Positions 21,036 through 28,508 of a stretch of DNA of 32,316 nucleotides are shown here, piece after piece (the first letter of the stretch is position 1; each line of letters opens with the position of its first letter). The translations under genes and the position numbers were made by a program. The stretch is taken from positions 1 through 32,316 of the forward strand of contig NZ_JXXD01000097.1 of the NCBI RefSeq assembly GCF_000935215.1, in the 5' to 3' direction. The notes beneath the pieces were generated by a model. It saw only the letters and a program-made list of their open reading frames with translations. It was not told the DNA's origin and did no database searches. This stretch comes from Stutzerimonas stutzeri. Lineage in GTDB: Bacteria > Pseudomonadota > Gammaproteobacteria > Pseudomonadales > Pseudomonadaceae.

Positions 21036-22494
21036 GGAGGGATTCTCTACTTGCAGGCAGCCCTCTCTTCGCCGCTCTGTGTGCTCGAACGATGATCGTT
21101 TGAACGATGGAATTGATGACAAGGGTTCGTCGCGCGCGCGTCACGGCCACATACAGAAGGTTCAGCTCATCACCTACTTGCGAGGGGTCTACTCGTTCCT
21201 CATCGAAAATGTCCGGGAAATCTTCCTCCAGCAGCACTACATCCCATTCAAGGCCCTTAGCTCGATGCGCGGTGCTCAGCACCACGTCAGCTTCGGTGAT
21301 GTCATCGACCGTGCATTGACGCAGCGATGAGATCAGCCGGGGGATGTCACCGTAGGTTTTCAGAATCCGCATGGTGCGAAGCATCTCGGGATCTTCACTC
21401 GCCTCAGCAGCGTCGGTGTATGCCTCGTATGACTTGAAGTGCTTGAGCCGATAGTCCTGGATCTGGCTGTGCTTGTTGGTCTTCAGGTAGTAGACATCTT
21501 CGAGCTGTGACAGATTGTAGGCCTCGATTCCGCCGTTCCAGAACACAGTGAGTCCGTTGGCTACGGAGTCGATGGCAGACATCAGCACACCTGTCACGGT
21601 GCGGTTCAGGATGGTGTACTGGCCGCGTATCCCGGACATTGAGGTCTGCACTCTGTCAGCCGGCCCTAGCCCAACCAGTGGGCGTGTCTCGCCCTGGAGC
21701 CGCAGAATGGCATTGGCAACGCCAGCGATCATCGGCCCGAAGCGGAACGAGTTGGTCAGGTACATCGCTTCGGCGCCCTGCTCGATCTGCTTATCCAGGG
21801 CGTTTTCCGCGCCGCGCCACCTGTAGATCTGCTGCAATTTATCCCCCACAAAAATCTTCTGCCCACGCTGGCCGGCGACTATGGCTCCAAGGACGGGGTT
21901 TGTATCTTGTGCCTCATCGAGCAGGATGCAGTCGTAGTCGAGCTGCGGATCGCTAAGCTGGTACAGCTTCAGGTATGCGTCATGCGCGCAGACAAAAGCG
22001 CTCTTCTCGTCGGTCATGGCCTCCCAGACTGCCCCCGCCCCGTTGAGTAGTTTTTCGATGCGTGAATCTCCGTATGCGTCTCGCTCTTCGTCCGAGAGAG
22101 CCGCGATGAAATGGCACATGCCAATTTCCGGTTCTGCACTGCTGGTGAAGTTGTTGAAGACGGCCATGACGTGCCGCACGAACCCCCAATCGCGTGTCGC
22201 AAGTAGCTTGGAGACATCGGTGAGCTTCGGATTGCCCAGCTTATGGGCGTACCGGGTGCCAAAGCGCGGCCATGCCAACTGATGGCCTGTCTTGCAGATC
22301 ACGTTGTCAGGGAATCGGGCCATGGCCTCATCCTTGATGGCCTTGTTGTAAGCCAGGTACAGAATCTTGATCGACGTGTTGGCGTAGGCGAAGGCTTCGA
22401 GCGTTGCCGTTTTTCCGCAGCCGGCATACGCCTTCACAACGAGATATGGCCCGCGATAGTCGATGATCGGTTGTTGTTCGTGGGTCGGATTCAC
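21028..22494 (-). CDS. UvrD/Rep-type superfamily 1 helicase (488 aa)
   Basis: SF1A helicase motifs in order: LVVKAYAGCGKTATLEAFA (motif I), YLAYNKAIKDEA (Ia), CILLDEAQDTNP (II), VGDKLQQIYRWRGA (III), TNSFRFGP (IV), VLSTAHRAKGLEWDVVLL (V) and LLYVAVTRARRTL (VI). At 488 residues it is shorter than UvrD (~720), lacking most 1B/2B insertions, similar to F-box-helicase-like or phage Dda-like forms. The start is a GTG at 22494 without an obvious ribosome site; alternatives are not better. DNA repair or plasmid DNA processing is likely. Confidence 0.88.
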   Translation of the reverse strand: MNPTHEQQPIIDYRGPYLVVKAYAGCGKTATLEAFAYANTSIKILYLAYNKAIKDEAMARFPDNVICKTGHQLAWPRFGTRYAHKLGNPKLTDVSKLLATRDWGFVRHVMAVFNNFTSSAEPEIGMCHFIAALSDEERDAYGDSRIEKLLNGAGAVWEAMTDEKSAFVCAHDAYLKLYQLSDPQLDYDCILLDEAQDTNPVLGAIVAGQRGQKIFVGDKLQQIYRWRGAENALDKQIEQGAEAMYLTNSFRFGPMIAGVANAILRLQGETRPLVGLGPADRVQTSMSGIRGQYTILNRTVTGVLMSAIDSVANGLTVFWNGGIEAYNLSQLEDVYYLKTNKHSQIQDYRLKHFKSYEAYTDAAEASEDPEMLRTMRILKTYGDIPRLISSLRQCTVDDITEADVVLSTAHRAKGLEWDVVLLEEDFPDIFDEERVDPSQVGDELNLLYVAVTRARRTLVINSIVQTIIVRAHRAAKRGLPASRESLHD

Positions 22495-22514
22495 AGAGAA
22501 AAATTCGCCTGGAA

Positions 22515-22961
22515 TTACTGGCAGCTGACCGCGACACGATCAGCACGGAGGACAAAGACGGCTTGAGCACTGAACAGCCAGAGCTTGATCAGCAGGATGA
22601 ACAGATGGGGGCTTTCGAAGAGCAGCAGCAGGGCGAGTTCCACCGGCGCTGTGAACAGTATGAGAGCGATCATGGCTGCCGCGCTTCGCCGGCCGAGCAC
22701 AACGTAGAACACACTGATCGCTATGCCGGTTACCAGAGCGGCTTGCCAGAACGCCAAGAACTCAACTTGATCGCCGGCGACCGGAAGCAGCGCAGTTACT
22801 CCGGCGACAAGGCTCGCGACGATGCCGAGTAGCAGCATGTGCGCGCCCCCCAGATCAAGCCCCGCGCCCCGATGGCGGAAAGTCAGAATCATCCAGGCGT
22901 GGCTCGCTAGGTCTGTGAAATGACCGGCGCCGGTGGTCTTGCCGCAAGAAATCGTGGACAT
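22515..22961 (-). CDS. membrane protein of unknown function (148 aa)
   Basis: Four hydrophobic segments in the order GGAHMLLLGIVASLVAGVTA, LAFWQAALVTGIAISVFYVV, SAAAMIALILFTAPVELALL, and LFILLIKLWLFSAQAVFVL, after a short soluble N-terminus (MSTISCGKTTGAGHF). I prefer the ATG at 22961 because AAGGGG precedes it at proper distance and an upstream ATG (23012) lies in a leader hairpin. The ribosome site is the 3' arm of that hairpin. The helicase start follows about 20 bases after its stop. Function unknown. Confidence 0.65.
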   Translation of the reverse strand: MSTISCGKTTGAGHFTDLASHAWMILTFRHRGAGLDLGGAHMLLLGIVASLVAGVTALLPVAGDQVEFLAFWQAALVTGIAISVFYVVLGRRSAAAMIALILFTAPVELALLLLFESPHLFILLIKLWLFSAQAVFVLRADRVAVSCQ

Positions 22962-22966
22962 GAAAA

Positions 22967-23020
22967 AGCCCCTTGGTGATTGCGGTATGGTCCCATACGC
23001 AGCCTCCACCAAAAGGGGCT
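22967..23020 (-). promoter_or_regulatory. leader hairpin sequestering the ribosome site of the 22515-22961 gene
   Basis: AGCCCCTT (22967-22974) pairs with AAGGGGCT (23013-23020), followed leftward by TTTTTC. Nested inside are GGTG/CACC and GTATGG-ga-CCATAC. The AAGGGG ribosome site is one arm of the stem, so translation or termination could be controlled. It differs in sequence from the array leaders but follows the same logic. Confidence 0.6.
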
Positions 23021-23043
23021 AAAGCAGCACGATTGTTGTAGGT

Positions 23044-23223
23044 TTAGCCCTCCCCTCCCCCCAGAAGCTGCGCGCAGCGTCGGGACATCAGATCGCTCAA
23101 CACCTCGGCATCATTGGCAGCATCCACGGGATCGCGCAACGACGCTGCTATCAGCGCATCACGCAGCCAGTGGCTGGTTTCAGGAGCCGTAATGACCGCC
23201 TGAATCTCTTCCTGGATGCTCAT
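23044..23223 (-). CDS. small protein coupled to HU (59 aa)
   Basis: A 59-aa frame starting MSIQEEIQAVITAPETSHWL at 23223, whose ATG overlaps the HU stop codon (ATGA) and uses the GGGGGGAAA end of the HU gene as ribosome site. It looks fully helical and acidic, with a C-terminal CAQLLGGGEG. Translational coupling suggests it is made in proportion to HU, perhaps as a modulator, but no family is recognised. Confidence 0.65.
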   Translation of the reverse strand: MSIQEEIQAVITAPETSHWLRDALIAASLRDPVDAANDAEVLSDLMSRRCAQLLGGGEG

Positions 23224-23504
23224 TTTCCCCCCTGATTGACGGCATCCTTGAATGCCTTGCCGGGGGTGAACTTCGGGGTCGTCGATGCGGCAATGGTGAT
23301 CTTCGCGCCGGTCTGAGGATTGCGCCCATCGCGCTCAGGCCGGCTCACCGGCTCGAAAGCGCCGAAGCCGACCAGTACCACTTTGTCCCCTGCAGCCACG
23401 GTGTCCTGGATCGTCCCAATCATGGCGTTGAGCATTTCGTTTACAGCGGTTTGGCTGTGGCCTGCCCGCTCTGCAACGGCCTTTACCAGTTCCTGTCGAG
23501 TCAT
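23220..23504 (-). CDS. HU-family nucleoid protein (94 aa)
   Basis: A complete HU/IHF-type DNA-bending protein: MTRQELVKAVAERAGHSQTA helices, the VVLVGFGAFEP turn, the DNA-binding arm ending in RDGRNPQTGAKITI, and the C-terminal helix FTPGKAFKDAVN. The ATG at 23504 has an AGGAG ribosome site; the much longer upstream frame is not coding. It belongs to the plasmid-borne HU homologues that help plasmid DNA compaction or adapt host chromatin. The promoter lies in the region upstream that also contains the remains of a lipoprotein gene. Confidence 0.93.
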   Translation of the reverse strand: MTRQELVKAVAERAGHSQTAVNEMLNAMIGTIQDTVAAGDKVVLVGFGAFEPVSRPERDGRNPQTGAKITIAASTTPKFTPGKAFKDAVNQGGK

Positions 23505-23683
23505 GCGGTATCTCCTGTGCTTGTTGGAATGCAGTTTTCTGTTTCGAGAGCCCATTGGCTCAGATTGCGATGCCCTGGCCCGACTCCACTTTTGGCCGTG
23601 CCTCGCTGTTCGGCGCGTGGCCGCGCGGCTCGATCCATTGGCAGTGACGTACCCCTGCATGGGTCTTGCAGCTGGGCAGGATG

Positions 23684-23688
23684 TAGAC
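23684..23688. repeat. target-site duplication, left copy (TAGAC)
   Basis: TAGAC here and at 24256-24260 flank the mini-element; both copies are followed by C, so 5 or 6 bases are duplicated depending on where the left end is drawn. Five bases is the rule for the Tn3 family. Confidence 0.8.
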
Positions 23689-23689
23689 C

Positions 23690-23726
23690 GGGTCATGCCG
23701 AGATGAAGGGAAAATTCACTCACTTC
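23690..23726 (+). repeat. left terminal inverted repeat
   Basis: Starts GGGTCATGCCGAGATGAAGG and ends CACTCACTTC. It differs from the right end by two single-base indels and changes near the tip. Confidence 0.85.
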
Positions 23727-23822
23727 GCTCGTAACGTGTTGATGCCAAGAGAATTTACCAAATAGACCGCACAGCCTCTGATCGTGGACTATCTTTTCTG
23801 ACTCCTCAGAAAAGGAGTTCCT

Positions 23823-24224
23823 ATGGCTTCATTAGAGCGTACGGCGTATCCCACTCTGCCAAAGGCGTATTCAAAAGCTGAGCTGCAGCGAGATTTTTCG
23901 TTCTCAGATGATGAGATTAAATGGGTACGAAGCAAGTCCAAGGCCCCTTTTCACCTCAATCTCGCCGTTCTCCTCAAGACCTTTCAGGTGCTCCGGTATT
24001 TTCCTGATATCACCGACGTACCTGATCAACTGGTGGATTTCATTCGCGGAGAGTTGGGTCAGCGTAGCAAGGTGAAACTCGCGGAATACAAGTGGTTCCA
24101 GCAATATCGCCACATGAACGCGATCCGAGTTCGCCTCGGTGTGACGAGGGTAGCGCATGTCGGCACGCCCAATGTATTCGAGCGTAGAATTCACCTATGG
24201 ATCAAAAGGTTAGAGAGGAAGTGA
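23823..24224 (+). pseudogene. tnpA: truncated Tn3-family transposase (N-terminal DUF4158 part)
   Basis: A 133-codon frame starting MASLERTAYPTLPKAYSKAE with an AGGAG ribosome site. The sequence FSFSDDEIKWVRSKSKAPFH, LNLAVLLKTFQVLRYFPDIT and DVPDQLVDFIRGELG is the N-terminal, inverted-repeat-binding part of Tn3 transposases, which are normally near 1000 residues. Homology fades after RHMNAIRVRLGVT and the frame runs into the right inverted repeat, whose TGA ends it. The catalytic DDE core is absent. A short stem (ACTCCT 23801-23806 with AGGAGT 23813-23818) covers its ribosome site. The fragment might still bind the element ends. Confidence 0.85.
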
Positions 24225-24255
24225 GTGAAATTTTCCCTTATCTCGGCACGCACCC
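24218..24255 (-). repeat. right terminal inverted repeat
   Basis: Read inward from 24255 it starts GGGTGCGTGCCGAGATAAGG and ends CACTCACTTC, 38 bases, the canonical Tn3-family length. It contains the stop codon of the truncated transposase. Confidence 0.85.
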
Positions 24256-24260
24256 TAGAC
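24256..24260. repeat. target-site duplication, right copy (TAGAC)
   Basis: Direct repeat of 23684-23688. On the minus strand it provides GTCTA, and with the element's first base forms the premature TAG of the lipoprotein gene. Confidence 0.8.
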
Positions 24261-24469
24261 CGGGATCGGCCGAGCGGGTGTGGTGACGGCATCTCGCGCC
24301 GCTTGGGTGGTCGGCACGCTGCTCGGCGCAGCGTGGTTGGCGCAACCAGTGAGTGTTGCCATTAGAAGTGCGTAAGCAGTGAGTCGCTTCTGGTAGCAGT
24401 GCACAGCAATTTCCTTGATGCCGATTGACTGCAGATAGCTTGCCCCTGGTAGGGAAAATCCCAAGGCCC

Positions 24470-25954
24470 TCATGCGCGCCGCTTACTCTTCGCACGCCTT
24501 ACGTTGTAGCCCTTGACCCATTGCTGCATCGGCTCGCCTGGCGGCACCGACGCAACCGTGTTCACCCACTCGCGCTGGATTGGCTCAGCCATGAACGCCT
24601 GATAGGCGCCTTGCGCCCACATGGGACTTTTGCCTTTCATCTGGGCATACCCCAGCAGCTCTGCGTAAGCGTGTTGCTTCGTGTTCGGGGCCAGCTTGGT
24701 CTTGCGGTCTGCCAATTTAACCAGAACGCCAGCTGCTACCTCCACGCCGGCGTCGATCTTGATCTCGAACCCGCAGCGGGGACAGATCAAGCCGGTCATC
24801 ACATAGCTGCAGGTTGGGCACGGCTTGGTCTTAGCTTCCTTGTCAGGGTTGTTATCCGGCTTGGCCCGATCTACCGGGTCACCGTCACCCATGTCGAGCC
24901 GGTCTGGTAGCGGGTCAGTGGGGAGCCCGTTACGCAGAAGATTCCCCGCATGATCGATGATGATGCCGTTGGTCTTGCCTTCGAATATCCGCAAAACCCG
25001 TCCCAGGATCTGGTAGTGCAACATCAGGCTCTTGGTCGGGCGGGCGATCACGATGCACGAGGTCCGGGGGTCGTCGAACCCTTTGGCTAGCATCCCGACT
25101 GAAACCAGCACCTTAATCTTGCCAGACTTGTAGAGCCGAATAATCTCGTCGGATTCGTCAGAGTGCATGTATCCGTCGATGTGCGCGGCCATTACGCCCG
25201 CATTGAAGAACGACTCGGCAAGTTGCTTGGCGTGATGGACATTGCAGGCAAAGACCAGTGTTTGCCGGTTCTCGCCCAGCTGCTTCCAGTGGCTTACGAC
25301 ATCCCCGAGGATATCGGCGCCGCCCATGACGCGGGCTAGCTCATCTTCAGCCCAGTCACCGCCAGTCGATGTTCCTACACCTTTCAGGTCAGGCACATGC
25401 GGGGCGTAACACTCGGCAGGGACTAGGAAGCCTTGGTCTGTCAGCTGCTTAGTGCTGATGCGATTGACCAGACGGTCATAGATTTTGCCGAGCCCCCGCT
25501 TGAACGGCGTCGCGCTCAATCCGATCACCGGCACCTTGTTCTTGCGGCACCACTGGATCAGATCCTGATGCGCCTTGAACAGGACGTGCGCCTCATCGAT
25601 CACCACCAGCTTGGGCGGCTGAGTTCGCAGCAACCAGTCCAGGCGCGGCCCGAGTGACTGAACCGTTGCCACCTGAACCACTTTCGAGTAGTCGGTGCAC
25701 GGGTGATTCGACTGAATAGCGCCGGCATATATGCCATCGGCGTGGAAGCGCGCAAGCGTCTGATCAAGCAGTTTGACGCTATCGACTATGAACCAGACCT
25801 TGTTCTGCTTTGCCGCCGCATTGGCGATGACGTATTTCGCGACCTCGGTCTTGCCCGAGCCGGTAGGGCTCATGAGCATCTGCACGAGGAATTGCTGGCG
25901 GATTCCCTCGCGCAAATCTGAAACCTGATCGTTCTGGTAAGCCCTGAGCTGCAT
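24470..25954 (-). CDS. superfamily 2 DEAH-type helicase with C-terminal zinc ribbon (494 aa)
   Basis: SF2 helicase/ResIII-type ATPase. MQLRAYQNDQVSDLREGIRQ is the Q-like region, then MSPTGSGKTEVAKYV (motif I), VVIDEAHVLFK (DEAH, motif II), VIGLSATPFKRG (III), KVLVSVGMLAKGFDDP (V) and YQILGRVLR (VI). After the helicase core comes a four-cysteine ribbon CPTCSYVMTGLICPRC. I chose the ATG at 25954, which has AGGGAGG at good spacing; a frame back to 26059 is open but without ribosome site. It probably unwinds DNA in repair, recombination or restriction-like processing. The broken lipoprotein gene is next downstream. Confidence 0.88.
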   Translation of the reverse strand: MQLRAYQNDQVSDLREGIRQQFLVQMLMSPTGSGKTEVAKYVIANAAAKQNKVWFIVDSVKLLDQTLARFHADGIYAGAIQSNHPCTDYSKVVQVATVQSLGPRLDWLLRTQPPKLVVIDEAHVLFKAHQDLIQWCRKNKVPVIGLSATPFKRGLGKIYDRLVNRISTKQLTDQGFLVPAECYAPHVPDLKGVGTSTGGDWAEDELARVMGGADILGDVVSHWKQLGENRQTLVFACNVHHAKQLAESFFNAGVMAAHIDGYMHSDESDEIIRLYKSGKIKVLVSVGMLAKGFDDPRTSCIVIARPTKSLMLHYQILGRVLRIFEGKTNGIIIDHAGNLLRNGLPTDPLPDRLDMGDGDPVDRAKPDNNPDKEAKTKPCPTCSYVMTGLICPRCGFEIKIDAGVEVAAGVLVKLADRKTKLAPNTKQHAYAELLGYAQMKGKSPMWAQGAYQAFMAEPIQREWVNTVASVPPGEPMQQWVKGYNVRRAKSKRRA

Positions 25955-26257
25955 GGTGCCTCCCTGAAGTGCTGACATCAGGAGAACACCGCTTCTGGGA
26001 AACCCAAGCCCGGCCGACTGAGGAGTGCCGGCACACCATTTCTCGGGTTCGCTGCCCACGGCTGGTCCCCGGCGCGACGGGCACCTCTATGGGCTGTATC
26101 GGCAATTCGCGAGATCTGCGGCGCCTACCTGAGCACTGGGCTCGCCCCACGCCGGCCCCGCATACGCGTCTGCGATAAGTGCACGAGCAAAGCCAGATCA
26201 GCAACCCGCCCTGCAGTAGCACGGCTGTGTTTCATCACCTCATAAAATCACGGCATA
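25955..26257. other. divergent intergenic region upstream of the SF2 helicase and kfrA
   Basis: About 300 bases. Open frames here are extensions or shadows and lack ribosome sites. It should contain the leftward helicase promoter; I could not identify it with confidence. The kfrA-proximal end becomes AT-rich and repeat-bearing. Confidence 0.4.
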
Positions 26258-26291
26258 GATAACGTTATGTGGTATCATGTTATTCGTTATC
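26258..26291 (+). promoter_or_regulatory. probable kfrA operator/promoter
   Basis: GATAACG (26258-26264) and CGTTATC (26285-26291) form an inverted repeat. The left half is also the palindrome ATAACGTTAT (26259-26268), and further GTTAT repeats continue to 26297. TATCAT at 26273-26278 could serve as -10. KfrA proteins are known to repress their own promoters by binding such repeats. Confidence 0.55.
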
Positions 26292-26315
26292 TGTTATTAC
26301 GTTTCGGAGCACACC

Positions 26316-27218
26316 ATGGCCAACATCACACCGGATAGGGTTTTCGCTGCAGCAGATGCCCTTGAGGCCTCAGGCAACCGCGTCTCTGTGCGCTCCGTGC
26401 GCGATCACCTTGGTGGGGGCTCCCCAAACCAGATCACCCCACTGCTCGCCAGCTGGCGTGCACGCAAGCCTTCAGTGGCGGCGCCGGAGATCCAGCTGGA
26501 CCCTCGCATCGTCCAGCTCATTGCCGAGCAAGTCCGCGCAGCAGCCGGCGAAGCCGCTGTTCGCGCCGATGAGCGCGCAAACGAGGCCGAGGACACCCTG
26601 ACACTGTGCCAGCAGGAAAACAGCGAGCTGGCCGAGCAGCTGGCCACGACCCTCCGCGCCCTGGACGAAGCCCGCGCCAAGGTCGAGCAGCAGGCAGGGA
26701 CCATCAGCGAGATCCGCGAGGAAATCGAGCGCGTGCGCAGTGAAGCCGAGGAAGAGGTGGAGGCAGCCGACACCAGGGCAAACCGTGAGCGAGAAGTGGC
26801 AGAGACGGCGCAGCACGCCCTGGCCCGCGCCGAACTGCGGCTCGAATCCATGCCTCGCCTGGAAGGGGAAGTGGAACGGCTCCGCACCGCGCTCGACGAG
26901 GCACTGTCCGGTAAGCAGTCGGCAGAGCAACAAGCGGCAGTCGCCGCCGCCAAGCTCGATGCCGCTATCCAGCGTGTGTCGGCAGCAGAAGAGCGCGAGC
27001 GTGAGGCACGCCAGCAGCAGGCAGCAGCTCAGGAGGCAGCCGCCCGTGCCAATGGCGATGCCCACCAGGCCCAAATCACTCTGCAGGCCGTGCAGGCGCG
27101 GCTTGAGTCCACCAGCAGAGAACTGGAAACCGCCAGGGGCAGCTTGAGCGAGCTGAAGGAAGAGCTGAAGGAGCTTCGCGCTGAGAAGAAGCCAGCAAAG
27201 AACGGTGAGCAGGGCTAG
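26316..27218 (+). CDS. kfrA: KfrA-type plasmid DNA-binding coiled-coil protein (300 aa)
   Basis: Residues 1-60 form the KfrA N-terminal DNA-binding domain (ANITPDRVFAAADALEASGN, VRDHLGGGSPNQITPLLASW). From about residue 85 to the end an uninterrupted Glu/Ala/Arg/Gln-rich alpha-helical coiled coil follows, ending in a Lys-rich tail. KfrA proteins autoregulate and support plasmid partition or maintenance by forming filaments. I chose the ATG at 26316 (CGGAGC ribosome site); an upstream in-frame ATG at 26277 lies in the operator. Convergent with umuC, six bases apart. Confidence 0.92.
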   Translation: MANITPDRVFAAADALEASGNRVSVRSVRDHLGGGSPNQITPLLASWRARKPSVAAPEIQLDPRIVQLIAEQVRAAAGEAAVRADERANEAEDTLTLCQQENSELAEQLATTLRALDEARAKVEQQAGTISEIREEIERVRSEAEEEVEAADTRANREREVAETAQHALARAELRLESMPRLEGEVERLRTALDEALSGKQSAEQQAAVAAAKLDAAIQRVSAAEEREREARQQQAAAQEAAARANGDAHQAQITLQAVQARLESTSRELETARGSLSELKEELKELRAEKKPAKNGEQG

Positions 27219-27224
27219 GCGCCC

Positions 27225-28490
27225 TCAGCAGCGCGCTTGGGGTAATTCCTGCCAGGAGGTGGTGTAGGACGGGCTCAGAAGCCTCTGCCGCATCACCCAT
27301 CCGCCGCCCTCATGATCGCTGCCGAGGCGAATAGCTCCCCTGCCCTGTCTGGCATTGATCGCATCCATCACCTGCATGACAGCCTTGCTTCCGCTGCGCG
27401 GCGCCGGTGCGAAGAGGTCGCCGGTGATGGCACCCCGCTCGACGAACTGACTTAGGATCACACCGGCCTTGGCATAAGCCACACCTTCACGAAACATCGC
27501 GCCGAGCCCTTGCTGCGCTGCTGCAACCAGATCGCGTGTGTCATCGGTCGGGTACGGCAGCGCCATGATCCGCGTTCCGCTGAAGCGCTCGCCGGGGGCA
27601 AAGGCACTGCTTTGAGCGAAGACCTGAATGCAGTTTGCCAAACTCCCCTGGGCGCGCAGCTTGGCAGCAGCAACCGAGGTGTAATGCGCCACGGCGCTAC
27701 GCAGGGATTCCAAGCGGTAAATCTTCTCCCCGAATGTCCGTGAGCTGATGATCTGCTGCTTGCGCTCCGGCCCTGTGTCGCCAAAGGGAAAACATGGGAT
27801 ACCGCACAGCTCGCGCGCGGTACGCTCGACGTTGACGCTGAAGTAGCGGCGCAGTAGCTTCGGATCGGCGTTGGCCAGCTGCCAGGCGGTCTTGATGCTC
27901 AGCTCCGATTCAAGTCTCGCGCTCAACCTCCGGCCAATCCCCCAAACCTCTCCAACCGGCGCATAGCGGAGTAGCTTTTCCTGTCGCGAAGGGTCGGTCA
28001 GCAGCACCACGCATCCCGTCTTGGCCTTCCATCTCTTCGCCGCCCAGTTGGCCAGCTTGGCGAGCGTCTTGGTGGGGCCGATGCCAACACCCACCGGCAA
28101 GCCAATGCGCCGCATCACTTGTGCCTGCGCCTGCCGGCCCCAGGCCTCCGGGTCGGCAATACCATCGAGCCACGAAAAACATTCGTCGATTGAGTACGGG
28201 GAGATTCGAGGCGAATGCTCCTCCAGGATGGCCATCATGCGATTGCTGAGCGATTGGTAGAGCGAGTAGTTCGAGGAGAAAATCTTCACCTGATTTCGGG
28301 CTTCGAGGTCGCGCAGCTCGAATACCGGCTGGCCCATTTTTATGCCGAGCGCCTTGGCCGGGTCATTACGACTGACCACACATCCATCCCCGTTGCTGGC
28401 GACCACCACCGCAGAGTCACGCAGCCACGGCTCGAACAGGATCTGCGCCGAGCAGTAGAAGGCGTTCGCGTCGATCAAGGCGATAGTCAT
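27225..28490 (-). CDS. umuC: Y-family DNA polymerase V catalytic subunit UmuC (RulB-like)
   Basis: A 421-aa translesion polymerase of normal UmuC length. N-terminus IALIDANAFYCSAQILFEPW gives the first catalytic Asp; VVASNGDGCVVSRN is the nucleotide-binding loop; YSIDECFSWLDG has the catalytic SIDE acids; VGVGIGPTKTLAKLANWAAK follows. The C-terminal little-finger and polymerase-V-specific region is complete. It lets replication pass damaged bases and causes mutation during the SOS response. It is the last gene of umuD - ATPase - umuC; the ATG at 28490 lies 18 bases after the ATPase stop with no strong ribosome site, so coupling is likely. Confidence 0.95.
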   Translation of the reverse strand: MTIALIDANAFYCSAQILFEPWLRDSAVVVASNGDGCVVSRNDPAKALGIKMGQPVFELRDLEARNQVKIFSSNYSLYQSLSNRMMAILEEHSPRISPYSIDECFSWLDGIADPEAWGRQAQAQVMRRIGLPVGVGIGPTKTLAKLANWAAKRWKAKTGCVVLLTDPSRQEKLLRYAPVGEVWGIGRRLSARLESELSIKTAWQLANADPKLLRRYFSVNVERTARELCGIPCFPFGDTGPERKQQIISSRTFGEKIYRLESLRSAVAHYTSVAAAKLRAQGSLANCIQVFAQSSAFAPGERFSGTRIMALPYPTDDTRDLVAAAQQGLGAMFREGVAYAKAGVILSQFVERGAITGDLFAPAPRSGSKAVMQVMDAINARQGRGAIRLGSDHEGGGWVMRQRLLSPSYTTSWQELPQARC

Positions 28491-28508
28491 GGCAGCCAGC
28501 CAGCGGGG

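Larger units (their letters stand above)
23690..24255 (+). mobile_element. non-autonomous Tn3-family miniature element
   Basis: A 566-bp element bounded by 37- and 38-bp imperfect inverted repeats starting GGGT and sharing TGCCGAGAT, AAGGGAAAATT and CACTCACTTC. It carries only the N-terminal 130 or so codons of a Tn3-type transposase and no resolvase or res site that I can see. Flanking TAGAC duplications show it arrived by transposition. It should move only if an intact related transposase is present. Confidence 0.85.
23560..24404 (-). pseudogene. lipoprotein gene split by a Tn3-type mini-element
   Basis: The upstream half (24404-24255) starts with GTG behind AAGGAA and encodes a signal peptide with lipobox LTGC (YALLMATLTGCANHAA). 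It ends at a TAG created by the insertion. Removing 23684-24255 (the element plus one copy of TAGAC) rejoins the frame: RPIPV is followed by YILPSCKTHAGVRHCQWIEP and the protein ends at 23560 after about 90 residues. The downstream half alone has no start. The intact ancestor was thus a small lipoprotein with at least two mature cysteines, probably a conjugation or envelope component. The truncated upstream half may still be translated. Confidence 0.8.

Noticed and set aside
23505..23723. N-terminal extension of HU
   Set aside because: The extra 73 residues come from the lipoprotein remnant and the mini-element end; HU starts at 23504 with its own AGGAG site.
25955..26222. Minus-strand extension of the SF2 helicase or separate gene upstream
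   Set aside because: No ribosome site, Arg/Ser-rich translation, while ATG 25954 has a strong AGGGAGG.
26472..27074. Long minus-strand frames within kfrA
   Set aside because: Shadows of the Glu/Ala-rich coiled coil; no ribosome site and cysteine/leucine-rich nonsense composition.
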